Shown here: positions 18,704 through 27,685 of the stretch, one piece after another
Numbering within the stretch: position 1 is the first letter of the stretch
Layout: every line of letters starts with the position of its first letter
Assembly (NCBI RefSeq): GCF_007753095.1
Contig: NZ_CP036348.1
Coordinates: 1,674,001-1,738,000, forward strand
Length of the DNA stretch: 64,000 nt
Direction of reading: 5' to 3'
Source: Rosistilla carotiformis
Lineage (GTDB): Bacteria; Planctomycetota; Planctomycetia; Pirellulales; Pirellulaceae
Program-made: the position numbers and the translations under genes
Notes under the pieces: generated by a model
Seen by the model: the letters and a program-made list of their open reading frames with translations, nothing else
Told to the model about the DNA's origin: nothing
The model's database searches: none

Positions 18704-19699
18704 TTAGTGGATCCGTGAGCCCTCGGTCGACTGCCAAAGGTCGGCGTTGGGGCCCATCGCTTGTTTCAGGGGATCGGTCACTTGATTCACTTGTTTTAGC
18801 AGTTCTTTGTCTAACGGTCGGGCGATCGTCGCCGCATTGGCCGCAATCTGTTCGGGCGAACTGGCACCGACCAGGATCGATGTGATCTGTGGATTCGACG
18901 CCAGCCAACGCAGGGCCAGTTCGACCATCGTATTGTGCGAAACGTCAGCGAACTGTTGCAGGCATTCGATCGTGTCGAAGGTCAGCGCTTCGTGACCGGC
19001 TTCGTCGTGCCGGACATGTTCGCGTTGCGAGGAAAAGTGCCGGCTACGGGCTCGCGTTGCGGGAACCTCATCGGCCGATTTCCACTGGCCGCGCAACATC
19101 CCGTGCATCAAGGGACTGTAGGCGAGGACACCCATCTTCTGCTTTTTGCAACGGGGCAGGATCTCACTCTCGATCGCGCGGAACAGCAGGTTGTAGGGCA
19201 ATTGATTGGTCGCTGGCTTTTCCAAAGCACAAACCACATCCAACTGTTGCGGGCCAAGATTGCAGACGCCAACGGCGCGAGCCTTGCCAAGTTGTTTCAG
19301 TTCGATCAACGCGCCCCAGACTTCCGCTAGCTCGGCATCGGTGCCGGCCCAGTGGATTTGGTAGAGGTCGACGTAGTCGGTTTTCAATCGGGTCAAAGAA
19401 GCATCAAGCCCTGCGGCGACCGCATCGGCGGTTGTCTGTGCGGGGGTGCACTTGGTTGCGATTTGAACTTCGCTACGCTTCCCTACCAACAATTCGCCCA
19501 GCAGCGTTTCGTTGGCCCCGTCGGCATACATCGTGGCGGTGTCAAACAGCGTGATCCCGGCGTCCAACGCGGCTGCAACGATTGCTTGGGCCGCCGCCGG
19601 ATCGCGTTGGCCCCAATGGAAATCGCTGGTCAAACCCCAACAGCCAAGAGCCAGTTGAGAGACGGTGACGTCGGTTCCGGGAAGGGTGGTTTGTTTCAT
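18704..19699 (-). CDS. Aldo/keto reductase
   Basis: 331 aa TIM-barrel NAD(P)H oxidoreductase. Visible catalytic tetrad: Asp and Tyr in LFDTATMYADG, Lys in IATKCTP, His in VDLYQIHW. A cofactor-binding SILVGASSPEQIAAN stretch lies near the C-terminus. It is the first gene of the operon leading into astD, astB and the FAD oxidoreductase. It may reduce a semialdehyde or other carbonyl formed in the same pathway, but no substrate-specific signature is recognised. Confidence 0.9.
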   Translation of the reverse strand: MKQTTLPGTDVTVSQLALGCWGLTSDFHWGQRDPAAAQAIVAAALDAGITLFDTATMYADGANETLLGELLVGKRSEVQIATKCTPAQTTADAVAAGLDASLTRLKTDYVDLYQIHWAGTDAELAEVWGALIELKQLGKARAVGVCNLGPQQLDVVCALEKPATNQLPYNLLFRAIESEILPRCKKQKMGVLAYSPLMHGMLRGQWKSADEVPATRARSRHFSSQREHVRHDEAGHEALTFDTIECLQQFADVSHNTMVELALRWLASNPQITSILVGASSPEQIAANAATIARPLDKELLKQVNQVTDPLKQAMGPNADLWQSTEGSRIH

Positions 19700-20088
19700 C
19701 GCGCTGCCAAATTTTGCCTGTTCTGATCCACGTGAAAAGGAGCAACCGATCGCGCTTCGTCGGTGAAGCGGTGGCGGTCGCCGGAAGCGGGTGCCGCACG
19801 CGGTGGGATTTGAAAGGAACGTCTCTTCTTAAGGGCCTGATGTTATACTTCAATCCCGTCGCCGCAACATCCTCGGCAGCCCGCCGCGAGCCGGATTCCA
19901 CGCCCCACACCGGCAATCCGCCGGTTGACGCCACCCTTGGCAGACAGTTTCATACCGATTGCCCAGGATCGTAGGAACTCAAGTTTTCGGTCTCCAACAT
20001 CTGTTCTTGGGCTGACAATCGGCAGCCCTGCGCCGCAACGCAACTTGGGGTTCGCCATTTGCTACCCGCCTTCCAAGGATTCTTTGCA
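19700..20088. other. Divergent promoter region
   Basis: 389 bases between the divergent aldo/keto reductase and PQQ-like genes. No ORF or strong structure seen. Confidence 0.5.
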
Positions 20089-21393
20089 ATGAAGATCAAC
20101 GACCACTTGCCGCTGTTGGTTAAGATTCTGTGTTTCATTTTTCCTGCCCTCCCGGCGCTGGGACAATCCACCGATTGGCCGCAGTGGCGTGGCCCGCATC
20201 GCGACGGAAAAGCTGCCGCGCAGGCGTTGCTGCAGGAATGGCCTGCCGAAGGGCCGAAGCTGAAGTGGACCTTCCGCGACTGTGGCGTCGGCTATTCCGC
20301 GTTCTCGATCGTGGGTGACCAATTATTCACGATGGGGCTGGAAGAGGGCCAGTGCTTTGTGATCGCGTTAAAGCCGAGCGATGGCAGCGAAATCTGGCGC
20401 TCGCCAATCGGACCGGCTGCCAAAGAGGACGCCTATCTGATGGGCTGGGGGGGCGGACCACGGAGCACTCCAACCGTCGATGGCGACCATCTTTATGCGC
20501 TCAGCGATACCGGCGTGTTGGCTTGCTTGAAAACCGCCGATGGTGAACTGGTTTGGAAAGTCAGCCTGGTCGACGATTTCGGCGGCTCGATTCCCAAATG
20601 GGGTTACAGCGAATCGGCGTTGATCGACGGCGACCGCGTGATCGTCACGCCCGGGGGTAAAAACTTTATGATCGGTTTGGATAAACAAACCGGAAAACAG
20701 ATCTGGGGCAGCGAAGGGATCGAAGCCAAGGCGCAGTATGCGTCGGTAATCAAACACACCGTCGATGGGATCACGTTTTACGTCACCGCCAGCAACCCGG
20801 GACTGATCGCTGTCGATGCAACCAGCGGCAAGCAGGTGTTTGCCGACACGGGGACCGCCAACGGCGTCGCAGTGATCCCAACGCCGATCGCAACGGGCGA
20901 CTTGGTTTACCACACGTCGGCCTACGATGCCGGCAACACGTTGGTCAAATTGGCCAAGGGGGAAGCGGGAACCCTGGCTGTTGAACCTGTCTATTCGCTT
21001 TCGAAGGAATCCAAAAGCATGGAAAACCACCACGGCGGCGTCGTGTTGGTCGATGGCGTGATCTACGGATTCACCAAGACGAATCGCGGCAATTGGATGG
21101 CTCAAGACTTCCAAACGGGCGATACGCTGTGGATGGAATCGGTCGGCAAGACGCGCAGCGGTTCGATCGCGTTTGCCGATGGACGTCTGTACTGTTATGG
21201 CGATCAAGACGGTTCGGTCGTGTTAGCCGAACCCAGCCGCAACGGTTTGGTAACCAAAGGCAAGTTGGTGCTGCCCGAACAAACCAGCATCGATCGCGGC
21301 AAGGGAGCGATCTGGGCCCACCCCGTGATCGCTGGCCAGACGTTGTTTTTGCGAGATCAGGATTTGGTTTTTGCGTTTGACCTGACCCCATAG
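20089..21393 (+). CDS. Exported PQQ-like beta-propeller protein
   Basis: About 434 aa. Signal peptide ending in PALPALGQ, then the typical planctomycete opening TDWPQWRGPHRDGKA and a series of Trp-docking blades (GSEIWRSPIG, GELVWKVSL, GKQIWGSEG, GDTLWMESVG). Such proteins are pyrroloquinoline-quinone-like propellers, usually scaffolds or dehydrogenase-like proteins without proven PQQ. ATG 20089 has an AAGGA upstream. It is a paralogue of the protein encoded at 32559-33845. Confidence 0.85.
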   Translation: MKINDHLPLLVKILCFIFPALPALGQSTDWPQWRGPHRDGKAAAQALLQEWPAEGPKLKWTFRDCGVGYSAFSIVGDQLFTMGLEEGQCFVIALKPSDGSEIWRSPIGPAAKEDAYLMGWGGGPRSTPTVDGDHLYALSDTGVLACLKTADGELVWKVSLVDDFGGSIPKWGYSESALIDGDRVIVTPGGKNFMIGLDKQTGKQIWGSEGIEAKAQYASVIKHTVDGITFYVTASNPGLIAVDATSGKQVFADTGTANGVAVIPTPIATGDLVYHTSAYDAGNTLVKLAKGEAGTLAVEPVYSLSKESKSMENHHGGVVLVDGVIYGFTKTNRGNWMAQDFQTGDTLWMESVGKTRSGSIAFADGRLYCYGDQDGSVVLAEPSRNGLVTKGKLVLPEQTSIDRGKGAIWAHPVIAGQTLFLRDQDLVFAFDLTP

Positions 21394-21423
21394 AACTTCC
21401 GCTTTCGGTTCGCCCCTGTCTAC

Positions 21424-21467
21424 GAAAAAAGCCTGACTGCGATCGCTCGCAGCCAGGCTTCTTTTTC
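21424..21467. terminator. Bidirectional terminator
   Basis: Stem AGCCTGACTGCG / CGCAGCCAGGCT (one imperfect pair) with A6 on the left and CTTTTTCG on the right, between convergent genes ending at 21393 (+) and 21492 (-). Confidence 0.85.
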
Positions 21468-21491
21468 GTTCGTGATGCGGTCTGGAGACCG

Positions 21492-22067
21492 TTACATTTC
21501 GGGGACCGTGGCCGGATCGACATCGCCCACCATGTGCAGGTGGTTGTGATCGACATAGATGACTTCGACCGAGTCCTGATCCTCAAGCGTGTGTGGCACT
21601 GGGTATCCGACGATGGTTCGTTCGGAGAAGTAGACCGTGCACTTGTAGTGGGCGTGGTGCAATTGAACCGGGCCGACCAAAGGCATCACGCGAGGTGGAT
21701 CGATGTAGTCGGCGATCTTCTCCTTGATGATCCGAACGTTGTTGCGTTGACGTTCAAACAAGAACGGCACACCACCTTGAATCGGACGCGCTTTTTCAAG
21801 CGCCATCATGACCTCATCGTCGCTTGGCGGATCCAACGCGATCGGTGGACCACCGGAGGTGATCGGTCCGATGATCGGCACGCGTGCATAACGCTCATGC
21901 TCCCAGAATTTCTCTTCCTGACGGTGCTGGTAGTAAGAGCTGACTGGGATCGGGAGTCCAAAAATTCCCAACGAAGCCCCTTGGCTCATGCCAATGCAAC
22001 CCGCCGAACTGACGGCCGCCAATGCGGCAAGCAGGGTGAGGAGTGTCTGTGATCCTTTGCGATTCAT
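21492..22067 (-). CDS. Small hypothetical lipoprotein
   Basis: About 191 aa. The lipobox SSAGC (Cys at about residue 24) follows a hydrophobic N-terminus; the mature part has RYARVPIIGPITSGGPP, a DDEVMMALEKARPIQGGVPFLFERQRNN stretch and a C-terminal IYVDHNHLHMVGD. No family recognised; the conserved acidic/His end could bind metal, which is speculation. ATG 22067 has AAGGA about 8 bases upstream. Confidence 0.75.
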   Translation of the reverse strand: MNRKGSQTLLTLLAALAAVSSAGCIGMSQGASLGIFGLPIPVSSYYQHRQEEKFWEHERYARVPIIGPITSGGPPIALDPPSDDEVMMALEKARPIQGGVPFLFERQRNNVRIIKEKIADYIDPPRVMPLVGPVQLHHAHYKCTVYFSERTIVGYPVPHTLEDQDSVEVIYVDHNHLHMVGDVDPATVPEM

Positions 22068-22597
22068 CCAATCAGTCCTTCGCGGTTGACTATCCATCGT
22101 CGCCAGCGGCTGGTGCGTGTTCTTCCAGAGTCACGCTAGCTGCTTCTGGAAATCCTGTTTCCAATGTTATCTATCGTGTAAACTTGTAACGATCTTGCGG
22201 GTTTTTCGGGTAATCCGCCAAATTCGTGGTCGCTAGCATCCGCAGGCCATTAAAGAGGGGCGAGTGGGTGTGGCCAAAGGGGGCGGTGTTTTCCAGCGAT
22301 TACGGGTTCGCCGCGGTGGGGAAGCGATGCGGTCGCGTATTGCACTGCGTTGAAATTGCCGTAGTTCGGACAGTGATTGACCTCGCGAATGCCTCGCGCC
22401 TGTCGCGGGCCCCCTGAAGATCCCACGACGGCTGGCGCTCATCGAGCGCTGACGATCCACACGACGGCCGGTGGCAGCGAACCCAGAGGGCGTCGGTGCC
22501 TGGGAAGCAAGTGGTCACGGCAAACGAAAAAAGCCCCCGACATAATGTCGAGGGCCTTTCATCGCAAGCGGTTCAGAAGGGGTTGTCTGACGTTTGG
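22068..22597. other. Intergenic region with a terminator, no gene seen
   Basis: 530 bases upstream of the lipoprotein gene and downstream of the BON-domain gene. Short frames inside show no recognisable protein. The terminator at 22533-22555 belongs to the BON gene only if its transcript runs through it. Confidence 0.5.
22533..22555 (-). terminator. Terminator downstream of the BON-domain gene
   Basis: GCCCCCGACAT / ATGTCGAGGGC stem (one wobble) followed on the minus strand by a T6 run (plus-strand AAAAAA before it), 43 bases past the BON gene stop. Confidence 0.8.
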
Positions 22598-23965
22598 CTA
22601 GCGTGACTTCGACGAGTAGTCCAGCTGCCACCATCCGTCGTCCCATTCCAAGGTCACCTTACGCCAGTTCAACGGAACTTGCGGGTAAGGATAAAACGGT
22701 CCGATGTACGGCCAGGCCGAAGGACTGTATTGCTTGGGGTAAGACAGGGCTGCATAGTTTGGATAGGCCGAATAGCCTGGCCATGCGTAGTTAGGCAGGT
22801 TGGGTTGATCGGTTCGTGGCGAACCGTAAGCCATCCCTGCAGATGCGGGTTGCATCGGCATCGGTTGGCCGCCCATCATCGTCGCTCCTTGAACCATCAT
22901 GCCGCTCGATGCGTTGGCATATGGTTGTGGCATGGTGCTAGGACGATAAGGAACCGGCATCATCCGAGCTGGCGAACGTGTCATGCCAGCCTGTGGAGCC
23001 GCGTGAGCAACGGGGCGTGGCACAGGGCGAACCGACGCGGGAGCGAGTCCCTGCGGCAGTGGCATCGGCGACGCTTGGAACACGGGAACCGAATCCGAGG
23101 CTTGGCGAACCTTAGCCGAAGGATCTTGCATCAGGACCTTGATGTCATCCACAACGTTGGTGACGCCAGGGACATTGCGGACGATTTCGAGCATCGATGC
23201 GCGTTGTTCGCCGGTCACGGTCCGACCTTGCAGCCAAACTTCACCATCGTTGGTGGTGATGTCCATGGCAAAGCCACGCAGACGACCATCTTGCTTGGCT
23301 TGTGTCAACGCTTGGGTAATCCGAGCGTTCAATTCGCGGTCGCGATCGCCCGCGGTGGGCTGAGCCGCCACAGGACGCTTGTTGCCAACGGGCATGACTT
23401 CGATCGGTTCGATCGACGATGCCAATTGGGTCACAGGCCCCGCGGTTGGTTGTGCGATCGCTTCGGGAACGATCACCTTTTGAGCAGGCTTTACGATGCC
23501 TGCAGGCTTAATGTCCGCAGCGGGTTTCACCACGCCGGCGGGAGTTGCGTCGACGATCATCACCGGTTGCGGCTTCTTGATCGACGAGATCGCGTTGGTC
23601 TTGGGAACCGATTGGACGGCTGGTTTGCCCATCACCAAAGTTGGTTCGGCGGTTTGTGCCGCTTTGCTGTCATTGGCGGTTGCCACGGGCAGCTTCATGT
23701 CATCGACGATATCCTTGATCCCGTCCACGCTTTTGGTCGCTTCGAGAACCAGGTTGCGTTGCGCCAAGGAAGCGACGCTGCCGTTGAAGGCGACGACGCC
23801 ATCGTTGACCTTCAGGTCGACCTTAAAGTCTTTCAACGCGCCCGAGTCGCGATGAGTTTTCAGTTTCAAAATAATCTGTTCGGCGATCTCGCGATCTCCC
23901 GACCACGCACTCAGCGGCATCGACATCGTTGCCATCATCGCCATACCGACAAATAGTCGTCGCAT
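22598..23965 (-). CDS. Exported protein with two BON domains
   Basis: 455 aa. Signal peptide (about residues 1-22), BON domain 1 at about 25-95 (IAEQIILKLKTHRD ... GVVAFNGSVAS ... GIKDIVDDMKL), a Pro/Val/Lys-rich linker, BON domain 2 at about 205-285 (NARITQALTQAKQDGRL ... GEVWLQGRTVTG ... GVTNVVDDIKVL), then a Met/Pro/Gln/Tyr-rich tail ending in YPYPQVPLNWRKVTLEWDDGWW. BON domains bind phospholipid or help maintain the envelope. The low-complexity tail suggests surface or cell-wall contact. ATG 23965. Confidence 0.85.
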   Translation of the reverse strand: MRRLFVGMAMMATMSMPLSAWSGDREIAEQIILKLKTHRDSGALKDFKVDLKVNDGVVAFNGSVASLAQRNLVLEATKSVDGIKDIVDDMKLPVATANDSKAAQTAEPTLVMGKPAVQSVPKTNAISSIKKPQPVMIVDATPAGVVKPAADIKPAGIVKPAQKVIVPEAIAQPTAGPVTQLASSIEPIEVMPVGNKRPVAAQPTAGDRDRELNARITQALTQAKQDGRLRGFAMDITTNDGEVWLQGRTVTGEQRASMLEIVRNVPGVTNVVDDIKVLMQDPSAKVRQASDSVPVFQASPMPLPQGLAPASVRPVPRPVAHAAPQAGMTRSPARMMPVPYRPSTMPQPYANASSGMMVQGATMMGGQPMPMQPASAGMAYGSPRTDQPNLPNYAWPGYSAYPNYAALSYPKQYSPSAWPYIGPFYPYPQVPLNWRKVTLEWDDGWWQLDYSSKSR

Positions 23966-24355
23966 GGTAACCCCTCCCTAAGTTCAATTTGTGGATCCCG
24001 CAGGATCTCTTGCTGCGATTCTTTACCGGTGAAAGCGGTCTGAGAACAACTTCGCTGCCACCTAACGAAAACCCTTCTGGATCGATCTGCCAAACAGGGC
24101 AAATACGTTCGAAACCGAACCGGTTCGTACCGAGCACCGAAGCCAAGCGCAAACCTGTTCCATTGAAGTTTTCGGCCAGACGAATATGCAGCCGATACGG
24201 TTTTTTCCGATTTTGTTGGTCTTCCCGATTTCGCGTAGCTTGCGGTTACGCGTTCGAAGTGCCAACACGGTCGCCGAAAGCGTCGGATGAAGAGGGCTAG
24301 CTTCGCCCAATCGAAGTCGCCAGCGGGGCAAGCGTGCCGCGCGAACGAGGCCGAC
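23966..24355. other. Intergenic region upstream of the BON gene
   Basis: 390 bases with no ORF of note. It holds the promoter side of the BON gene and the 3' end of the Deg-like operon. Confidence 0.45.
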
Positions 24356-24697
24356 TTACGACGATCGAAAGAAGCGAATAAAGGCGCCCAACGCCAGCAG
24401 CGAGCTGAACAGAGGAATCAGCACAAGCAGCAGTTTGGGTTGGAATACCGCAGCGCCGATCAAGATCACGACGACCGCTGTTGCCCCCGGCGGCAACCAC
24501 GCCGCCGGACGCCGAATCACCGGCAGGGCAACCCAACAGGCCAGCAGCACAAAGCCCACACGCAACAATGCGGCGTTAGAAACCGATTGCCCTAACCGAT
24601 CGCTAAACGCTTCGCGAAAACCGCCCCACAGCAGCAGGCTGACAGCGGCGACCAGCAGCAGATTCCGCTGAAGTTTCGACGACGTTTCATCACTCAT
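24356..24697 (-). CDS. Small integral membrane protein (hypothetical)
   Basis: About 113 aa with three or four predicted transmembrane helices (LLLVAAVSLLLWGGF, LLRVGFVLLACWVALPV, GATAVVVILIGAAVF, LLLVLIPLFSSLLALGAFI). ATG 24697 starts 7 bases after the stop of the upstream Deg-like gene, so it is the last gene of that operon. No family recognised; possibly a membrane partner of the exported Deg-like proteins. Confidence 0.6.
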   Translation of the reverse strand: MSDETSSKLQRNLLLVAAVSLLLWGGFREAFSDRLGQSVSNAALLRVGFVLLACWVALPVIRRPAAWLPPGATAVVVILIGAAVFQPKLLLVLIPLFSSLLALGAFIRFFRSS

Positions 24698-24703
24698 TTG
24701 CAA

Positions 24704-26665
24704 TCAAATCCGATCCAACGAACGGATCCAACGCCCGACCGTATCTTGAATTTTGGGGTCATCGGCCAACGGCTCTTTCTCCGACGACGGCGCTTGCAGC
24801 ACGGGAAAGCCGACGTTGGCGATCATGCGTCCCCAGATCGGCATTTCATCCCCGCCCACGACCAGAAACTGTAGCGGCGACGCCGGATCGTTTTCGCTCA
24901 ACGCAAACCCTCCCGGGCGGCTGCCCGCCGCGGCAACTGCTCCGCGAATCAGTTCGCGGTTGCGCATCGCAACCATCATGCTCATCTCGGACCCTGCGCC
25001 GTAACCCGCAACCACAACCTGCTGCGGTTCGACGTTGATCGCCTTTTGGGCCTGTTGAATCAGCCGCACGATCACATCGCTTTCGGCGGGCTTCCAGCGG
25101 TCCGTTTCCGCTGCGCCGATCACCAGAACGGCGATCTGATGCTCCGCCGCTTCGCTCCGCCAAGCCTCGGCCAACGGTTCCAACTTTTCCGTACCAGGAC
25201 GCGCCAGCAAGACCAGCAACCCGAGGCTGGGACGGGCGTCCCCTTTTGGTTTCAGCAACCGACTGGTGTTGGAAACGTCGGGCAGCGAACGGGGGACGAT
25301 TTCCCAAGCCTCTTCGCCGATCGGATCCTTCAGTTCGGGGAGTTCGGCAACGACGGTGTCGGGAGTCGATTGCAGGTCGCAGCGAACGTCCAACGGTTTG
25401 CCGTCGCGAAGGACGGTCAAATCCAAGTCCTCTCCAGGAGGATGTGTCATCACCAACAACCGGGCTCGATCGATGTCGTCGATCTTGTTGCCATCGATCG
25501 CTTGGATCGTGTCGCCGATCTGCAGCTTCGCCTTGGCGGCGGCCGAGTCGTCAAAAATGTGAGTGATTTCCAGCGATTCGCCCTGCGGATCGGCCAGCAC
25601 GCCGAGGACGCGAGGCCGGAAAGCGGGGATATCAGCGGCCAATTCGACCTCGAATTCCAGTTCCTTCTCGTCGCGGAGGACCTTGATTTTCAAGACCTCT
25701 CCCGCATCGCGTGGTCCCAGCAATTGTTTGATATCAGCGTTCCAGCGGACCGCTTCTCCATCGATCGCTAACAATTCGTCGTCGGCTTGAATACCGGCTC
25801 GTTTCGCTGGCGAGAGGGCCAGGACAGCCGACAGCGTGCGGTCGTCGGAAAAGGGCATCTTGCTGGCCGGTACGATCCCCAGCTTGCCCGCGCGGATGTC
25901 TTTGCCCGCTTTCATTTGATCGATCCGGCTGGCGATTGCTTCGGCCGAAACGACAAAGGCGATTCCCGAATCGTACCAGTCCGACTTCTCTCCCGCTGAA
26001 CCGGCTTCGGGTTTCATCGGGACCGAGATCCCGATCATTTCGCCTTCGATATCGACGACCGGACCGCCATAAAACGACGGTGAAATACGGGCATCGATCT
26101 GAACGGCTCGGCCGTACATCCGCCCAGTGGCACTGACGATGCCGATCGAAACCGAAGGGGTTTCCGGTGCGATCCCGCGGCCGACTGCGATCGCCCACTG
26201 GCCAACGCGAACCTTCTCGCTGCGTTGCAACGCGACATGGTTCGCCGAACCGCTAGGCTTTGTTTTCAGCAGCACCAGCTCGCGGCTGAAGTCCCGCGCG
26301 ACGAGTTCAGCTGGCTGCCGCGAACCGTCCGCTTCGACGATCAAGATGCTCGCCGGCGTCTCTTCCAAGCCCCACAGGCTGGTCAGAACATGCCCTTGGT
26401 CATCGATCCGCGTTCCCGAGATCGGCGCTCCCAGGGTCAGTTCTCCCTGCGATGCCGAAGCTCCGATCGTTTCGATCTGCACGACGGCACCCGCCGTCTG
26501 CTGGATCGCTTGTTGGATCGCTGCGTATTCGGCGTCTTGAGCGTTTGCGACGCCCGGCGACAGCGACGCGGCAACCGCGACGGCCAGCCCAAAGCCCGCA
26601 AAAAACGGCGTGATGAACCGGCGGCCTGGCCGCGGCGACTGGTTGTTTTGTCTCATGTGTTTCAT
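24704..26665 (-). CDS. Deg-like pseudoprotease with two PDZ domains and a degenerate alpha/beta-hydrolase domain
   Basis: 653 aa, exported (signal peptide to about residue 42). Residues about 45-255 have the trypsin-like Deg fold, but the triad is gone: aligned to the active paralogue next door, His is Trp98 (GHVLTSLWGLE), Asp is Glu129 (SRELVLLK) and Ser is Tyr199 (SPSFYGGPVVD). Two PDZ domains follow (about 262-345 and 352-432). The C-terminal 170 residues look like an esterase-type alpha/beta hydrolase whose nucleophile elbow reads GYGAG (554-558), with Gly where Ser belongs. So it is probably a binding or scaffold protein. Start 26665; nine bases after the previous stop. Confidence 0.85.
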   Translation of the reverse strand: MKHMRQNNQSPRPGRRFITPFFAGFGLAVAVAASLSPGVANAQDAEYAAIQQAIQQTAGAVVQIETIGASASQGELTLGAPISGTRIDDQGHVLTSLWGLEETPASILIVEADGSRQPAELVARDFSRELVLLKTKPSGSANHVALQRSEKVRVGQWAIAVGRGIAPETPSVSIGIVSATGRMYGRAVQIDARISPSFYGGPVVDIEGEMIGISVPMKPEAGSAGEKSDWYDSGIAFVVSAEAIASRIDQMKAGKDIRAGKLGIVPASKMPFSDDRTLSAVLALSPAKRAGIQADDELLAIDGEAVRWNADIKQLLGPRDAGEVLKIKVLRDEKELEFEVELAADIPAFRPRVLGVLADPQGESLEITHIFDDSAAAKAKLQIGDTIQAIDGNKIDDIDRARLLVMTHPPGEDLDLTVLRDGKPLDVRCDLQSTPDTVVAELPELKDPIGEEAWEIVPRSLPDVSNTSRLLKPKGDARPSLGLLVLLARPGTEKLEPLAEAWRSEAAEHQIAVLVIGAAETDRWKPAESDVIVRLIQQAQKAINVEPQQVVVAGYGAGSEMSMMVAMRNRELIRGAVAAAGSRPGGFALSENDPASPLQFLVVGGDEMPIWGRMIANVGFPVLQAPSSEKEPLADDPKIQDTVGRWIRSLDRI

Positions 26666-26674
26666 CCTAACTGA

Positions 26675-27685
26675 CTATCGAACCAGTCTCAGCGACAAGA
26701 TTTCCGAGCCCCGCTGCAGGACGATTGGAACCGGGTCGCGGCGATCGATGCTGCGCAGCTGCTCCAACAGGCGGTCCTGGTTTTCGATCCGGACCTTCCC
26801 GACCAACAGAATCAAATCGTCGGGCCTCAGCCCCGCCGCGTCGGCGGGCGATTTCGGAACGACGGCGTCGACGTAGGCGGGCGTCTGGTCCAAGACATTG
26901 GGGACCATCAACAGCCCCAGCGTTTCAAAGTTGTGCGATTTGTCGCGAGCCAACAGCTCCGTTTTTGGCGGCTCGACGATCGCTTCGCCCGAGACGATTG
27001 CTAGCAGCCGCGGTCGCAGCGTCGTTGCGGGCAGGGCGTAGTTCAGCCAAGCACCGCTGCGCGCGTCGCGAAGTTCCTTCCCCAGCATGCCGACCAATTC
27101 GCCAGCTCGCGTGACCAGAGCACCTCCCGCCGCGCCGGGGTTATTCGCGACCAAGTCCAAGATCAGGACCTCGCCTTGATAAGCCGATTTGAAGACGCCG
27201 CTGCGAGCGTCCAGTTCGGCAACACCTGCGACATAGCCCTGCATCACGCTGGCGGGCTCGCGTCCGGTGGCGATGTTAAACAGGTTGCTGATCGCTAGCA
27301 CTGGCTGGCCTGCTTGCGTCGGTGGGACCTCGCGAATCGCAAAGTAAGGCAAATCGCCCGCTTCGATTTTCAAGACCGCCAGTTCCAGCTGCGGTTCAAA
27401 CCCGACAACCTCGGCTTCGAAGCGTCGTCCGTCGTCGAGGATCACCACGGGATCGACGTCCAGGACATAGCTCCATGCCGTCGCGATGTGCCCTTCGGGG
27501 GAGACGAGGAAGCCGCTTTGATAGGCTTCCAGGCCGCCCAAGCCGCCGGCACCGTAGACCTTCACGACTTTACGCCGCGCGTCCTGGATCGTCTTTTTGA
27601 CAGGATACTGAGCCCGCAGCGTGGCGGTATTCAGGACCAGCGTCGCTAGCAACGCCACGATCATGCATCGAATTTTATTGTTCAT
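26675..27685 (-). CDS. Deg-like pseudoprotease with one PDZ domain
   Basis: 336 aa with signal peptide (to about residue 25). A Deg-type trypsin fold (about 30-235) with all three catalytic positions replaced: His by Ser72 (ATAWSYVLD), Asp by Glu101 (LELAVLK) and Ser by Ala186 (NPGAAGGALV, against NPGNSGGPLY in the active paralogue). One PDZ domain at about 245-330 (TPAYVDAVVPKSPADAAGLRPDDLILLVG). The glycine frame of the oxyanion loop is kept, so the fold is probably intact. The start overlaps the end of the upstream active Deg gene by 11 bases. Confidence 0.85.
   Translation of the reverse strand: MNNKIRCMIVALLATLVLNTATLRAQYPVKKTIQDARRKVVKVYGAGGLGGLEAYQSGFLVSPEGHIATAWSYVLDVDPVVILDDGRRFEAEVVGFEPQLELAVLKIEAGDLPYFAIREVPPTQAGQPVLAISNLFNIATGREPASVMQGYVAGVAELDARSGVFKSAYQGEVLILDLVANNPGAAGGALVTRAGELVGMLGKELRDARSGAWLNYALPATTLRPRLLAIVSGEAIVEPPKTELLARDKSHNFETLGLLMVPNVLDQTPAYVDAVVPKSPADAAGLRPDDLILLVGKVRIENQDRLLEQLRSIDRRDPVPIVLQRGSEILSLRLVR

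Noticed and set aside
22226-22417. Short plus-strand frame of 63 codons
   Set aside because: No ribosome site, no pattern, and within a terminator-containing intergenic region.
26675-27685. Reading the middle Deg paralogue as an active protease
   Set aside because: All three expected catalytic residues differ from the adjacent active paralogue; listed as a pseudoprotease.
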